Below are positions 45,001-55,943 of a stretch of DNA of 64,000 nt, piece by piece. Origin of the DNA: Mycogone perniciosa (taxonomy: Eukaryota > Ascomycota > Sordariomycetes > Hypocreales > Hypocreaceae); assembly GCA_025331125.1 (NCBI GenBank), contig JAOALB010000070.1:62001-126000 (forward strand), in the 5' to 3' direction. Made by a program: the position numbers and the translations under genes. The notes beneath the pieces were generated by a model, which saw only the letters and a program-made list of their open reading frames with translations, made no database searches and was not told where the DNA came from. The first letter of the stretch is position 1; each line of letters opens with the position of its first letter.

Positions 45001-45631
45001 CGATCTGGCAACCAAAGTCTCTGGCTGGGTGATTCAAGATGACGGAGATCGCCATGATGTAGTAGTATCGACCAAGCCAATTTCTCACAACAGGAACGAG
45101 ACACAGCACATATGCCACGAAATATGCCGTAAAGGATCTGAGGAGACGAATGCCGGAACGAGTTGTGGTAACCCGTCGTATAAGAGACTTGATCTCATGT
45201 AACTGTCTCGGGATAAAGCGAGCGGGAGCTAGCGGGGAGCCTTTGTCGAACTCAGCAGGGAGAGTGGCCTTGGAGTGCTCCAAAAGCTGTTCAGAAGTCA
45301 AAGATGATAGTTTCAGGAATATGGCATCGAAGAAACCATCTCGCCCTTCGGTTACGCCATACGTATTGGGGTCGATGTGGTCATCAGGGAGTATCTGGTC
45401 AATCTGAGTAATGTAAGAGCTGCGCCGACTGTCAAGGCCTGGTCTAATAGAGCTTGGGCGCGAGCTTGTGTCTAGAGGAGGAATAGACCAGGCGAGACGC
45501 AATTTTTCAGATATAGGTTGAGATGTACTTTCAGCTTGTTCAGGATCCCCGTGACCATGGAGATAAGATGACGCAGTTCCAGGATCGAGAGATGCTCGCC
45601 TGGGTGCGTCGGCAGCCATGATGAGGGCCAA
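42040..45631 (-). CDS. Aromatic acid exporter-like membrane protein (Bre4/DUF2421 family)
   Basis: Seven exons: 45631-44612, 44553-43234, 43177-42949, 42896-42775, 42712-42455, 42393-42176 and 42121-42040, giving 1082 aa. All phases close. The first donor is the weaker GTTCGT. The start could also be the ATG at 45619. A disordered N-terminus precedes a first hydrophobic bundle (AYFVAYVLCLVPVVRNWLGR, GLGWGVVGLLLSTSTLA). A large cytosolic region follows, then a second bundle (FKVVLVTSLLSVPSYL, WWAVAMSWILFHTRVGGNIQ, SGLVGCFSFTIISLRLQADG, GLSFFVGTVTPIVINWVLWP). A C-terminal helical domain (SCERFFEYLIAVRQSAVFYN) ends in an acidic tail. This two-bundle layout is that of the fungal ArAE_2 / brefeldin-A-sensitivity family, thought to be plasma- or endo-membrane transporters. 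The substrate is unknown. Confidence 0.85.
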
Positions 45632-46271
45632 TGGTCATGTATTATCTACCGTCCAGCAGATAAAGACACTGTGATAAAAATTGGAGTGACATCTGGCATT
45701 CCGAGCCTTCGCAAGTACGCGGAATCGTCGTGAAGTTGAGAATCACGGCTTTTGAAATCTTCGGCTCGCCGGCGTCGAACCTGACGTCACATAGGCTATA
45801 AGCGGCAATTATGACGGTCCAAAAGAAAACGACAAAAATGAGCCATTCATCCAAGACAATTGATGATATACATATGTCCTGGGCTTCAATGCTCGGCAGT
45901 CACGCGAGACCAGCCAAGCGGCTTTGCTGGCGAATGGAGTGCAGATTTGTGGTTGAGTGGCATGAAAGTAGTGAAGCTTTCATCCAATAGAAGAACCTGG
46001 AATAGCCTTGATAGCGCTGATCCTACTCGTACCTACCTGTAGGCTACATGGATCAACTCCCACTATCAATTCGATCAGCGTCAATTTGATCAGCATCAAT
46101 CGACAACTAACAAAGAAGCCGCTATAATACGTCGAGAACCGTCATGCAGAATTGTTTAGGGAATTGCGCTCAACATTGGCCCACGTACAATATGCAATAT
46201 ATGTCCCCGAAACGTGCTTAAGATTAGCCGGTCATCGGCCTCCTTCAATCCCTAACCCATCTGATCATGTA
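45632..46271. other. Intergenic between the exporter-like gene and alpha-galactosidase
   Basis: 640 bp, no gene. It includes a 15-bp tandem repeat at 46066-46103. Confidence 0.5.
46066..46103. repeat. 15-bp tandem repeat, about 2.5 copies
   Basis: TCAATTCGATCAGCG, TCAATTTGATCAGCA and a partial TCAATCGA lie end to end. It is a short repeat with no evident function. Confidence 0.7.
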
Positions 46272-47876
46272 TCAGTTCTTACACCTCTTTCCAACTAAAA
46301 TTACAGCAGTGTCATGAGCAGCGACTTTAGTTGAATACGACTTCAAGCAACCCAGATTCTTACCCGACCACACATCAGTAACCTGATAGCTGCCGGCAGA
46401 CAAGCCGGGAATCTCTGACCACTTGGCCTGCTTCGTTACCGCGTTGTCCAAAGTGTTGAGTAACAGAACCAGGTGGCCATTCTTCGAGGGACCGGCCCAG
46501 TATTCAGCAGGGTTGGTGTCGTTGTAGGTCCAGTTCGGGTTGACACCCCACTTATAAGGAGTCGCAGGCACCCCATAAACGTCGTCTTGGTTGAAAGCAA
46601 GCAGGTGCTTGTTCTTGAGGAGTTTGATGTTGTCCTTCGAGAGCCGTTTCAAATCCGTCCCGATGAGCAGGGGGGACTTCATAGCTGCCCAGAGGGCAAA
46701 GTGCGAGCGCGTCTCAGCAGGAGTCAAATCCCCATTGCCAACCTCAAGCATATCTGCATCATTGCGGCCCCAGAAGTTGACATGGTTCATCTTGAACGAG
46801 TTGAGGTTGATGATATGCGTGACTTGCGGCCAGTTGGGGAATATATCGCCACTCATGCGCCAGTTGATGCCCGTGGCATTGCCCCAGGCGAAGACATCCG
46901 CGGCGCCCCAGATGCACATGCTGAAGAGAATCTCGCGCTTCTGCTTGGCAAGGGCGTCGCGCATGCGGCAGAAACGTTGGGCCGACTTGGAGGTGCTCCA
47001 GTCGTAGCCAGGCGGAGCGAGATTCGGGACTTGAGCGGTGGTGCAGGTGCCGTTGGGACCAGCTGTAACATGATCTGGATGGCAGTAGACATATTCGTCC
47101 TCCCATTCAGGAGGAACGTTGCAGTTATCGCTGCCAAAAGTCAGTATTAATGTCCGTTTCTGTATCTGTTGGAGAGATTTCAACGTACTATTTCAGATCT
47201 GGTGTATACATTAGCATTATGAAGCCCATATATAAACACAAGGCGGCATCAACTTACAGTCAACTCCCCAGTTGGCAAAGTCTGCGGCGTCAACATCCTC
47301 ATATCCCAGACTGGCAGGATAGCCAGCACAGGTCTCAGTACCAGCAGCTATGTTGTTGTCAGAGCTACTTATCCGACCAACGTTCGGGCTCACTTACTAC
47401 TGTAGATACCGAACTTCAAGTCCAAGGCATGAATCTTCTTGGCCAAGCCATCTATGCCATCAGGGAATCGAGTCTTATTGGCGACCATGTGGCCGTTGAC
47501 TCGCCCATCCTTTTCAGACCAGCAGTCATCGACTTTAAAGACATGTCAGAAGTCTTGCGTTGGTCATTCATTGGCAGAACTTACTATTCACATAATTATA
47601 TCCCGCATCTCGAAGTCCAGTTTGGACAAGTGCTTCAGCAGCGGACAGGAAATTTTCCTCGGTGATGTCACAGCGATACGCATTCCAAGAATTCCAGCCA
47701 AGGGTTGGGAGCTTGCCCTGAAGCTCGCATTAGAATGCAATGCCCGCTTGAGGAATCTGTCTTGGATTTCTCACCGTGTGTCCATCTGGTTCCGTCAATG
47801 CTTGCCCGCTGGCAACAAGCACAGCAAGACTGGCCCATATAGAGGACTTGATGCCACAAATAGTCGTTGGACTCAT
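46272..47876 (-). CDS. Secreted alpha-galactosidase, GH27
   Basis: Six exons: 47876-47775, 47717-47585, 47532-47398, 47347-47258, 47198-47189 (10-nt micro-exon) and 47130-46272, giving 442 aa. Residues ~1-25 form a signal peptide (SSIWASLAVLVASGQA). The GH27 barrel opens with GKLPTLGWNSWNAYRCDITE and VNIDDCWSEKDGR. The micro-exon supplies YLKY in front of DNCNVPPEW, restoring the nucleophile motif KYDNC (D158). By comparison with human GLA (R227/D231), the acid/base is probably the Asp of WRMSGDI (~D252). NDADMLEVGN and SPLLIGTDL are also conserved. A beta-sandwich domain with Asn-glycosylation sequons (NWT, NDT) ends the protein. It would release terminal alpha-galactose from galactomannan or raffinose-type sugars outside the cell. 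A TATAAAAG lies about 75 bp before the start. Confidence 0.93.
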
Positions 47877-49840
47877 TTCAGTTTCGGCACAGGATTTCTG
47901 AGGAAGGGTTGCTGGTGGGATAGACGCCGCATCAAGAGGAAATGGCCGCCCTTTTATAGACGCAATAATACTACCCCGTTCACTCGGGATTAGGCAAGTT
48001 TCTTGAGGCCAAGTCTGCCGGGGTCTTGTTGTGAGGGGTGTGTATTTACCGGTCTTGTGTGACTTGTTCATAAACTTGATGGCTGATAACTTATTGGTTC
48101 CCTGTAAATACCCACACATCCCACCCTATCCAGACAAGCAGACAGTTATATCCTTGCCCCAAGTGCGTCGTTTCTTGGACTTTGGCCAAGACCCCAGCCC
48201 AGTACCAGGGAGTCTTGCATGGGGGACAAAAGTACTCGGCCTCACAATCATTCTTGCCTTGTTCAAGCGGACCAACAGGACAGTGGGTTGGGAATGGCAG
48301 GGTAGCAATGAAGTTCTCCGAAGTTGCTTGGCTATATAGCTCCACCCCCGCTTTTAACTAAGTAGTAATAATAATAAACACATGTAGGTAAATCTGATCT
48401 GGTCGATAATCCGACGATCATCTCTGTGGGGTAAATATGCCGTGGTGTTGTCAGTGTTGCTCATTCGTTCCCTTGGACATTTCAATCCCCGGTTAGCCCG
48501 TTTTTTGCAGAGTAAGCTGAATAGAGGGACCGATATTGGCGTGGAATGGTGTTCAAACCGTATACAAAATCAGACGATTGAGGTTGAATATTCTCACCCC
48601 TGGTTGGATCCTTGATGCTACTGTGATGACATCAGTATATGCTCGGTTGACTACGGCCCACGTATCATTTAATATAGTTGGATATCTGTATTGCAACGTC
48701 GGGATATTTTCAATCCGAGTCAACCTTGATCAGGTAGCAATTGCATATGGCCAAGGGCATTGAGGTGTATATGGTGGGTTTTTAATGTAAACATCTTACT
48801 ATTATGACAATACTAGCCCAAGGTGGATGGCGCAGCCACTGCCGAATGCCGTCCGGCATTTGATGAAAAAATCTCCGTATGGAGTGCGTTTTAATGGTAA
48901 TAGAAAAAAAACCGGGAGGCATTCATATTTTACACAGTGAATTGAGAAACAATTGTTGCTTTGTAAGATCATTGCCCATGTAATGGTGGAATGCCCATTG
49001 CTTGGGGGTAGGTTGAGAAATCTTACTACAGAATACCCATGATCCCAGCAATAGTGATCCCCATGATACTACATACCACGGGAAGAATGCCCTTGTTTGC
49101 CATAGACCCGACGGCATAATATGCACAAGGATGGAGGCAGAAAGCTCCAATAGGGACTATGTCCTGGGAAGGGTCTCACAGCACGTTCAGGCGTTTCTAT
49201 CCGTTATTCCATCTACTTGAATTGAATGTATTGGCTTAGCACTTGTGTACTCCTCCGTATTACTACACTGTATGGTACGGAGGTCGGTTGGGATAATAGG
49301 GGTGGTGTGCCTTTTGGTGTCGCCCCAGCCTCGGCCTCTTTGACCTTCAGCCTCGTGGTGTAACGCCATCATTGGTGCGGGAGGCACACAAGAACCCGAG
49401 AACTGTGAGTAAAAGACTGCACATCTCTTCCGTCTTCGGGGGTTGGTTAGATTCAAGGGAGACGCTTTGGTCCCTGCAGACGTCCCGCCAGTCACGGGAA
49501 GGTATCGGTCAGCTTGGCCATTGGCGGGCAACAAGATATTACAGCTCAACACAGCTGTGTATATCATTTTCGTGGCACAGTATCGCTTTAGAAATGTTCA
49601 TTTTGTTTGATAGTACAAGCCAGCTGTATGTGGAGCCCTCTCGACAAACGGCAGATCCCCAGCACGCGACATATCACGTGACTTAGACTCATCCGCTCCC
49701 CAGACTCAAGCCTTCGATCAACGCCATCCGGCTCCTCAAACGGGCCCAGCTTGCCAAACCAACGGCAAACCACCAGCCATTGAGGTCACGCATCTCAGCA
49801 AAACCCACTCGCGGGAGCGCCCTTTCGACATCCTTCTCCA
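47877..49840. other. Intergenic between alpha-galactosidase and the complex I subunit
   Basis: About 2 kb with the alpha-galactosidase promoter at its left end. The right half has small frames only. A minus-strand frame at about 49030-49170 ends in a hydrophobic stretch (VVCSIMGITIAGIMGIL) followed by a stop. That looks like a protein C-terminus without the rest of a gene. Near-matches to the palindrome element occur at 48872-48885 and 49238-49249. Confidence 0.45.
47951..47958 (-). promoter_or_regulatory. TATA box of the alpha-galactosidase gene
   Basis: TATAAAAG on the minus strand, about 75-82 bp before the ATG at 47876. It is a strong TATA consensus in the normal place, consistent with a regulated secreted enzyme. 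A CCGGGG sequence near 48018, about 60 bp further upstream, fits the CreA consensus SYGGRG, but this is weak as a single site. Confidence 0.5.
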
Positions 49841-50380
49841 ATGGCTCTCCTCCGACACACCGTCGCGCCGCTGCGAGCCGTGCGATGCGCGCGCCAACCC
49901 CTCGTCGCCACCAGAAGCCTCTCCATGACCGCCCGACGACATGGCGGCCACGGCAACGAGTCGCAGTTCGACCCCCCTGGCGGATGGCTCTGGGGCATCA
50001 AGCCTGGCGAGAAGCCCGAGCCTGAGGGCTGGGAGTGGCCCATGTACCTCTTCGGCGCCAGCCTGTTGATTACGGGTGTTGCTTTGGCCTTTAAACCGGA
50101 TACATCGTGAGTTGGCCTTTGAACCCCTCACACATTGCCGAGCGCGGCGGGAGTCCCGCTTCGACGCTTTGCAATCTTGATGTGATTACGATATGGCATT
50201 GAGGGTATCGAGATACCGTGGACTACTCTGTGATTGCGGTATTTTGATCTGCATTGCATTGTTCTGATGCTAACCGTTGACTCGTCTAGGGTCTCCACCT
50301 GGGCACTGGAGGAAGCACGGAGGAGATTAGAAGCCGAGGGCGTCCTGCCCGACCCATCAAATCAGGAGAAGAAGGACTAA
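49841..50380 (+). CDS. NADH:ubiquinone oxidoreductase ESSS subunit (NDUFB11-like)
   Basis: Two exons, 49841-50106 and 50290-50380, with a 183-bp intron (GTGAGT...GTCTAG) splitting a Ser codon, giving 118 aa. The N-terminus is Arg/Ala-rich without acids (MALLRHTVAPLRAVRCARQP, VATRSLSMTARR), a mitochondrial presequence. The core DPPGGWLWGIKPGEKPEPEG, EWPMYLFGASLLITGVALAF contains one membrane segment, followed by VSTWALEEARRRLEAEGVLP. This fits the accessory ESSS/NDUFB11 subunit in the distal membrane arm of complex I in the inner mitochondrial membrane. Yeast with single-subunit NADH dehydrogenases lacks it, which agrees with a filamentous fungus. The product is small and single-pass as expected. 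Confidence 0.85.
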
Positions 50381-50695
50381 ATCAGGGGCACTGGAGGTGA
50401 ATTAGTCAGATCAATAAATGGAGGACGCTGGCCGTAGGAACGGGAGAAGCGAGAGAAGCGTTGGGGGTTGCCAACATGTACATGGTTTCGGCATTTTTTC
50501 TTGGTTTGTTTCATTTCGAGGATATGGTCCTTCAATGGCATGAATATTAGACTGGGTTGGACCACTGTTCATCACGGTTCGTCATATGGAGTGCAACTGC
50601 TGAGTACATCAACGTGATCAACTAGTATTTAAATCGTGTCCATCAAAAACACACAAACGCCAACATATGTACTCCGATCTACTTTTAAAGCCCAC
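50381..50695. other. Convergent 3' intergenic region
   Basis: 315 bp between the complex I subunit gene and the aminotransferase gene, holding likely 3' UTRs only. Confidence 0.4.
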
Positions 50696-51990
50696 TTAGA
50701 CCTTGACGCTCCACTCGTGCTCAAAGTCACCGTATTGAATAGCCTCGATCCATTCCTTGATCCTCAGGGCAAGTTCGCCAGACTCCTCGGTCTCCTTCAA
50801 GCCACAGTCAACCAGCTCGCCCTTCCAGGCAATCTTCCTGATCGGGCTCACAATGGCAGCAGTGCCAGCTCCGAAAGCCTCCAAAAGACGACCCTCCTTG
50901 GACGCCTCGGACAGCTCCTTCATGGTGTACTTGCGCTCGCTAATCTTCCAGCCCTCGGGGACGAGTCGCTCCCGAGCGAGCTGGAGAATAGAGTCTCTCG
51001 TCACACCCTCAAGGATAGTACCGTCGATGGGCGCAGTGATGAGCTCCTTCTGACCGGTGACCTTGTCCTTGATGGCGGCGAACATGTTCATAGTGCCGAC
51101 TTCGGTGACATACTCCTCCTCGCCAAAGAGCCACAGGTTCTGCTGGTAGCCGCGGCTGGCAGCCTGCTGCTGAGGAACGATGCAAGGAGCGTAGTTGGCA
51201 CCAAGCTTCTTGTCGCCAACGCCGCCAGGCCAGGCACGCACAGCGTAGTTGGTAGCCTCAAGAGAGACGGCCTTAAAGCCGGTGGGGTAGTACGGACCGA
51301 CGGGCGAGGCAATCACGTAGAGCAGGGCGGAACGGGGGGCGCCAACACCAAGGGTGCTCTGTGTGCCAATCATGGTGGGACGGAGGTAGAGAGAGTAGCC
51401 TCGCTGGTTGGGGATGAAGCGCGAGTCAAGCTTGGTGAACTTGGCGATCAGGTCGATGAAGCTGGAGGGGTCGAAAGTAGGCAGAGCAATTCGTGCAGCA
51501 GACTTGTTGAGGCGAGCCATGTTCTTGTCAGGACGGAAGAGGCGGACGTTGCCGTCCTTGTCCTTATACGCCTTCATGCCCTCGAAGCATTCGAAGGCAT
51601 AGTGGAAGACGCAGGTGGCGGGGTCCAGAGAGAGGTTCTGATACGGCGTGATGCGAGGCTCCAGCCAGCCATCACCTGCAGTCCACTCAATAGCGAGCAT
51701 ATGATCTAGGACGGGTGGGTTAGTAACCTTGTCTTGAAGGCAGCTGTCGAGAATAATTGAAGCGCACCTGTAAACTCCTTTCCAAACACCAGATCCTCCG
51801 GCTTGCTGAGGCCCTTGGGAGATGTTGTCTCACTGATGCTGAGCCTAGCAGGGTCCAGAGGCCGCGGCTTAGAGGCGGAAGCAGCCTGGGCCTTGATGCT
51901 GTACGGCCGGGCAGGGTGGTACGCGGGCAGGAACCGCGAGGCCCTCGTTGCGCTCAAGAGAGCGGTTCTCGGCATGAAGCTGGACCGCAT
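50696..51990 (-). CDS. BAT1: Branched-chain amino acid aminotransferase, mitochondrial
   Basis: Two exons, 51990-51768 and 51705-50696, with a 62-bp intron (GTGCGC...TCCTAG), giving 410 aa. The presequence is basic and acid-free (MRSSFMPRTALLSATRASRF). The fold-type IV PLP enzyme follows: GDGWLEPRITPYQNLSLDPA, FHYAFECFEGMKAY, RPTMIGTQSTLGVG, PLP-lysine region GVGDKKLGANYAP, EEYVTEVGTMNMF and LEGVTRDSILQLARE. It transfers the amino group between glutamate and the 2-oxo acids of Leu, Ile and Val. Filamentous fungi carry several paralogues, so the BAT1 symbol reflects the mitochondrial form only. An alternative start at the second Met (51975) changes little. A 357-codon frame on the opposite strand is a mirror of the biased codon use. 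It is divergent from SCY1. Confidence 0.93.
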
Positions 51991-52908
51991 GGTTGAGGAT
52001 ATTTCTTCTTCTTTTCAAGATTGTCGACAAAGAATGAAGTATCTCACTCTAGCAGATGAGTGCCAGCACCCCAATTGACTCCTTTTAACACGACAGATGT
52101 CGAATACGAAGTTCCGTCAGGCGGAGGATCACGAACTTCTTAATGAAATCGTCTGTTGTTGGCTGGAGCGGTACCGGCGGTTCGGCTTAGTCGTATTACC
52201 ATAGCTGACAGCGTGACGATAGGCGATAAGGCGCGCCTTGTAGTGAGCTGACGCCCTAAGGCCCGAGGATAGCCGTGGAGGGCTCGGCAGCCTTACGGCA
52301 TAACGACAATATGATAAGGGAGATGCCTCGAAAGACTGCCACCTATTAAGTATGAAAGAAATAAAATAAAAAAAATTAAAAATTAAAAAATAGACTAAGT
52401 AAACTACACTTTATTGAGCGAATTAGGCATGCTGTTTTCGGATTTTATTTTTATACTTGGATCTTGTTGTCACCAGTCTCTTGAAGTGTTATTCGCAGAT
52501 GCGAGTACGTACATATGCTGAGATGCCTTAGTAAGACGAGGCTTACAATGGATGACGAGCTTATTGTGGCAGGTGAGCTTTCTGTGGCGCAGGCGCTTTT
52601 GCCAAGACGCTGAGCGGCTGAGGCGTTGTTCCAGTTGGCTATCAGAAGACAATGTTATCGCCTCGGACGAAGGGGCAAGAATCGATGTCGATGTTGCAGC
52701 TCAACAAACACATACGTATTGCACGGACAGTAATATCACGCAACATCGCTCAAAGCAAGCAGATGCGCAATCGCAATATCTCTTCATCCGACGACAAGCG
52801 ATTCATTGCGCCTGCGAAACCCCTTGCGGCGTGGCAACCTCCCATCGGCTCGAAATGCTCTCTAAAGTCGCCTCGCAATCATAACCATCCGCTTCAGCGT
52901 CACGCATC
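51991..52908. other. Divergent region with a composition break
   Basis: 918 bp. A fairly GC-rich block (about 52090-52335) is followed abruptly by a near-pure A/T block (about 52341-52400, runs of A with TAAA/TTAA). No coding signal was seen in either. It could be a degraded transposon end, but I see no clear terminal repeats. Confidence 0.4.
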
Positions 52909-55900
52909 ATGTTTTCCTCGGCGCTCAAATCGTTCTCCAGCACCAACATCACCTCCAATTACGCTGTCTCCGCGAATCCAACATCAACCGCCGGGCCGTG
53001 GAAGATCTACGATGCCAAGAAGAAGTCCACCGGCAAGGGTTACAGCGTCTTTGTTTTCGACAAGAAGTCGCTCGAGTCCCATGGCAACTCCATTGGACGG
53101 TCTGGAGCTTCGGCCTTCAAGCGCGCCGTGGAAGAGGTTGTTGAGCGCTTGAAAAAGGAGGCTTCCAGTTTAGCCAAGCTGCGACACCCTAGCATCCTCG
53201 AGCTTGTCGAGCCGGTGGAGGAGACGAGAGGCGGCGGTTTACAATTCGTTACCGAGGCAGTGACTGCGTCCCTGTCTAGTCTGTTGCAAGAGAAGGATGA
53301 TCAGGAAAGGTCCGGCGGGCCCGGCGGCCGATCGAGTCGATATGTCACCGAAGATGCAGACGGCTCTCGAAGGAGAAGGGAGATTGAAATTGATGAACTT
53401 GAAATACAAAAGGGGCTGCTACAGATTAGCAAGGCCCTAGAGTTCCTGCACGATAATGCTGGCCTTGTCCATGGAAACATAACACCGGATGCGGTCCTCG
53501 TCAACGCAAAGGCACGTCCATATTAGTCGACGTCATTCTTGAAGGCTCATCGAAACTAACCATGCTACAGTCTGACTGGAAAGTCAGTGGTTTGGCTTTT
53601 TGCAGCCCTGCGGAGGGTTCTACCAAACCGACGTCAATTCAGGGTATCAGTCTTTCCGAGGTTCTCAACTTGGATCCCAGGCTGCCCAAGTTCGTTCAAC
53701 TAAACCTCGACTACACCTCCCCAGACTTTGTCTTGGATAACAACTTGACTCCCGCCGCCGACATGTTTTCCCTCGGCTTACTATCTGTTGCGTTATACAA
53801 CTCCCCTCATAAATCGCCCATAGAATGCCATGGCAGCCTCTCGTCATACAAAAGGATGTTTTCGTCCTCCTCAACCATCCCCACATCCACAAACAACTTC
53901 CTCTCTTCTCGACCCGTCCCCAGAGATCTTTCACATCATGTATTACCAAAGCTTATCACAAGACGACCCGCTCAGAGAATGACTGCCAAGGAATTCCAGC
54001 AAAGCGAGTACTTTGACAATGTCCTAGTCTCGACGATTCGATTTCTTGATACGTTTCCTGCCAAGACCCCGAACGAGAAGTCATCGTTCCTACGAGGTCT
54101 GATGAAAGTACTTCCATCGTTTCCAAAATCAGTCATGGAGAAGAAACTTTTGCCGGCATTGTTGGATGAGATGAAGGATAAGGATCTTCTTTCTCTGATC
54201 CTTCAGAACATTTTTAAAATCATTTCCCTGCTGCCGTCCGCTCGGCGAGCGTTTGGAGACAGGGTACGGCCAGCTTTGAAGGAAGTTTTTGTGGAAAATG
54301 CAAAGCAGGGCCAGGAGAAAGACCCCGCGAGGGATGCTGGCTTGATGGTATTCCTTGAGAACATATCTGTGATTGCAGACAACTGCGGCGGCAAGGAGTT
54401 CAAAGATGGTTCGTGTTCCCGCGTTCTCGAAGAACATTGATGATAACTAACTGGGCATATAGATATTCTCCCTGTCATTCTGGCAGCGATTGAGTGCCCG
54501 ACTCCTTCAATTGTTGACGCAGGATTGAGGAGTTTCCCCGTTGTGTTGCCAGTTCTCGACTTCAGCACGATTAAGAATGAGCTATTCCCTGTTGTCGCTG
54601 CGGTTTTCAGTAAGACGAACAGCCTTGCGATCAAAGTTCGCGGTCTCCAAGCTTTTGTTGTTCTCTGCGGCGGCTCCAATGAATCCAGCGCGGATGATGG
54701 CGGTCTCAGCGGCCTAACGGATAACAAGAAGACATCATCTTCTACCGCTCTGGATAAGTACACAATGCAGGAGAAGATTGTGCCATTGGTGAAGGCTATC
54801 AAAACAAAAGAGCCGGCTGTTATGATGGCTGCTCGAGATTTGATGTATATCGTTGGGCAAACTGCCGATGCCGAGTTTGTAGCCATGGACATTCTTCCGA
54901 TTTTATGGAGCATGAGTCTGGGCCCGCTGCTTAATCTGCAGCAGTTCCAGGCATTCATGGAACTCATCAGGACGTTGTCGAAGCGAGTAGAAGACGAGCA
55001 GACAAAGAAGTTACAGGAGTTGTCGGGAATGTCGAACGGTTCGACAGTTGCCCCGAATGACGACTTCCTTGCCTTTGGGGGCTTGACAGGCACTACCTTT
55101 GATTCGAATGGCGCTAACGAGGATGACTTTGAGGCTCTTGTCAAAGGCAAGACTGGAGGCAGTTCTTCTGGCAACAGAAAGCTCTCGAGTTGGGATGAGA
55201 CGCCGAATACAACTACTACTACGACAACAATAACAACAACAGCAGTAGCTCGATCATCAACACCACAGACTCCATCTTTCTCTTGGTCTACTCAGGCCTC
55301 AACTAGTCCAGTGAACCCTCCGCCGAAACCGATGAGCACTATGCAAGCCCAACAACCCACCTTCAGAGCCGTGACTCCAGACCTCAACCGCTTCGAGACG
55401 ATGACACCAACATCAACGCAATTTAGCCAGCCTCTGCAGCCGGTTCAGTCAGGTGTCCAGCGGCCACCGCAACAACCTACTACCTCCTCCTCGTCCCTCA
55501 ACTGGTCATCCGCAGCAGCCACAACCTCAAAGAGCTTTACTCCTCCACCCTCAGCGCCAAACTACGCATCTAACATTCCTGCTTCCAACTCTAGCTTTGG
55601 CACTGGCATGGCGTCGTCCATGTCCAGCGTGTCACTCAACTCGCTTAACAACCAGCGGCCTACAATGAGCAGCTCATCATTCTCTCTAGCTCCTCCAGGA
55701 AACGCGAGCCCGGGGTTTTCAGGCTTCAGCCTTGCACCGCCACCATCCACTTCGCAGCAAAATTCATGGAGCACAACTCCCAGCATCAACCCCTCCCCAA
55801 TGATGAGTCAACAGAAACCAACAGGTTTCGGAGCGATGAGCAACACCAATAATACCATGGGCCAGACAAGCACTAGCAATAACACTTTCTCAAGTGGGAC

Positions 55901-55943
55901 GCAGCAAAAGTCAGGACTGGATAAATACGAGAGTTTGATTTAA
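52909..55943 (+). CDS. SCY1: SCY1-like pseudokinase with HEAT repeats
   Basis: Three exons: 52909-53511, 53571-54408 and 54463-55943, giving 973 aa. Intron 1 appears to be GC-AG (AAAG|GCACGT...CTACAG). No nearby GT donor gives an open, phase-correct join, whereas this one restores VLVNAKSDWKVSG. Residues ~25-330 are a kinase fold lacking catalysis: the HRD motif reads VHGNITPD and the DFG position reads SGLAF. Residues ~330-640 are helical HEAT-type repeats (NEKSSFLRGLMKVLPSFPKS, VIAAVFSKTNSLAIKVRGLQ-like segments). The tail is Ser/Thr/Gln/Pro-rich and ends SGLDKYESLI. Scy1 proteins bind COPI or clathrin coats and act in Golgi-endosome traffic and tRNA export. The missing catalytic residues are normal for the family. 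Confidence 0.92.

Noticed and set aside
46473..47150. 225-codon plus-strand frame
   Set aside because: Antisense to the last alpha-galactosidase exon, whose GH27 motifs are unambiguous.
47131..47183. ATG at 47183 as the start of alpha-galactosidase
   Set aside because: It lies in an intron; using it would lose the signal peptide and the first third of the catalytic barrel, which upstream exons supply.
50636..51709. 357-codon plus-strand open frame
   Set aside because: It lies antisense to the branched-chain aminotransferase. It arises from biased third positions and has no domain.
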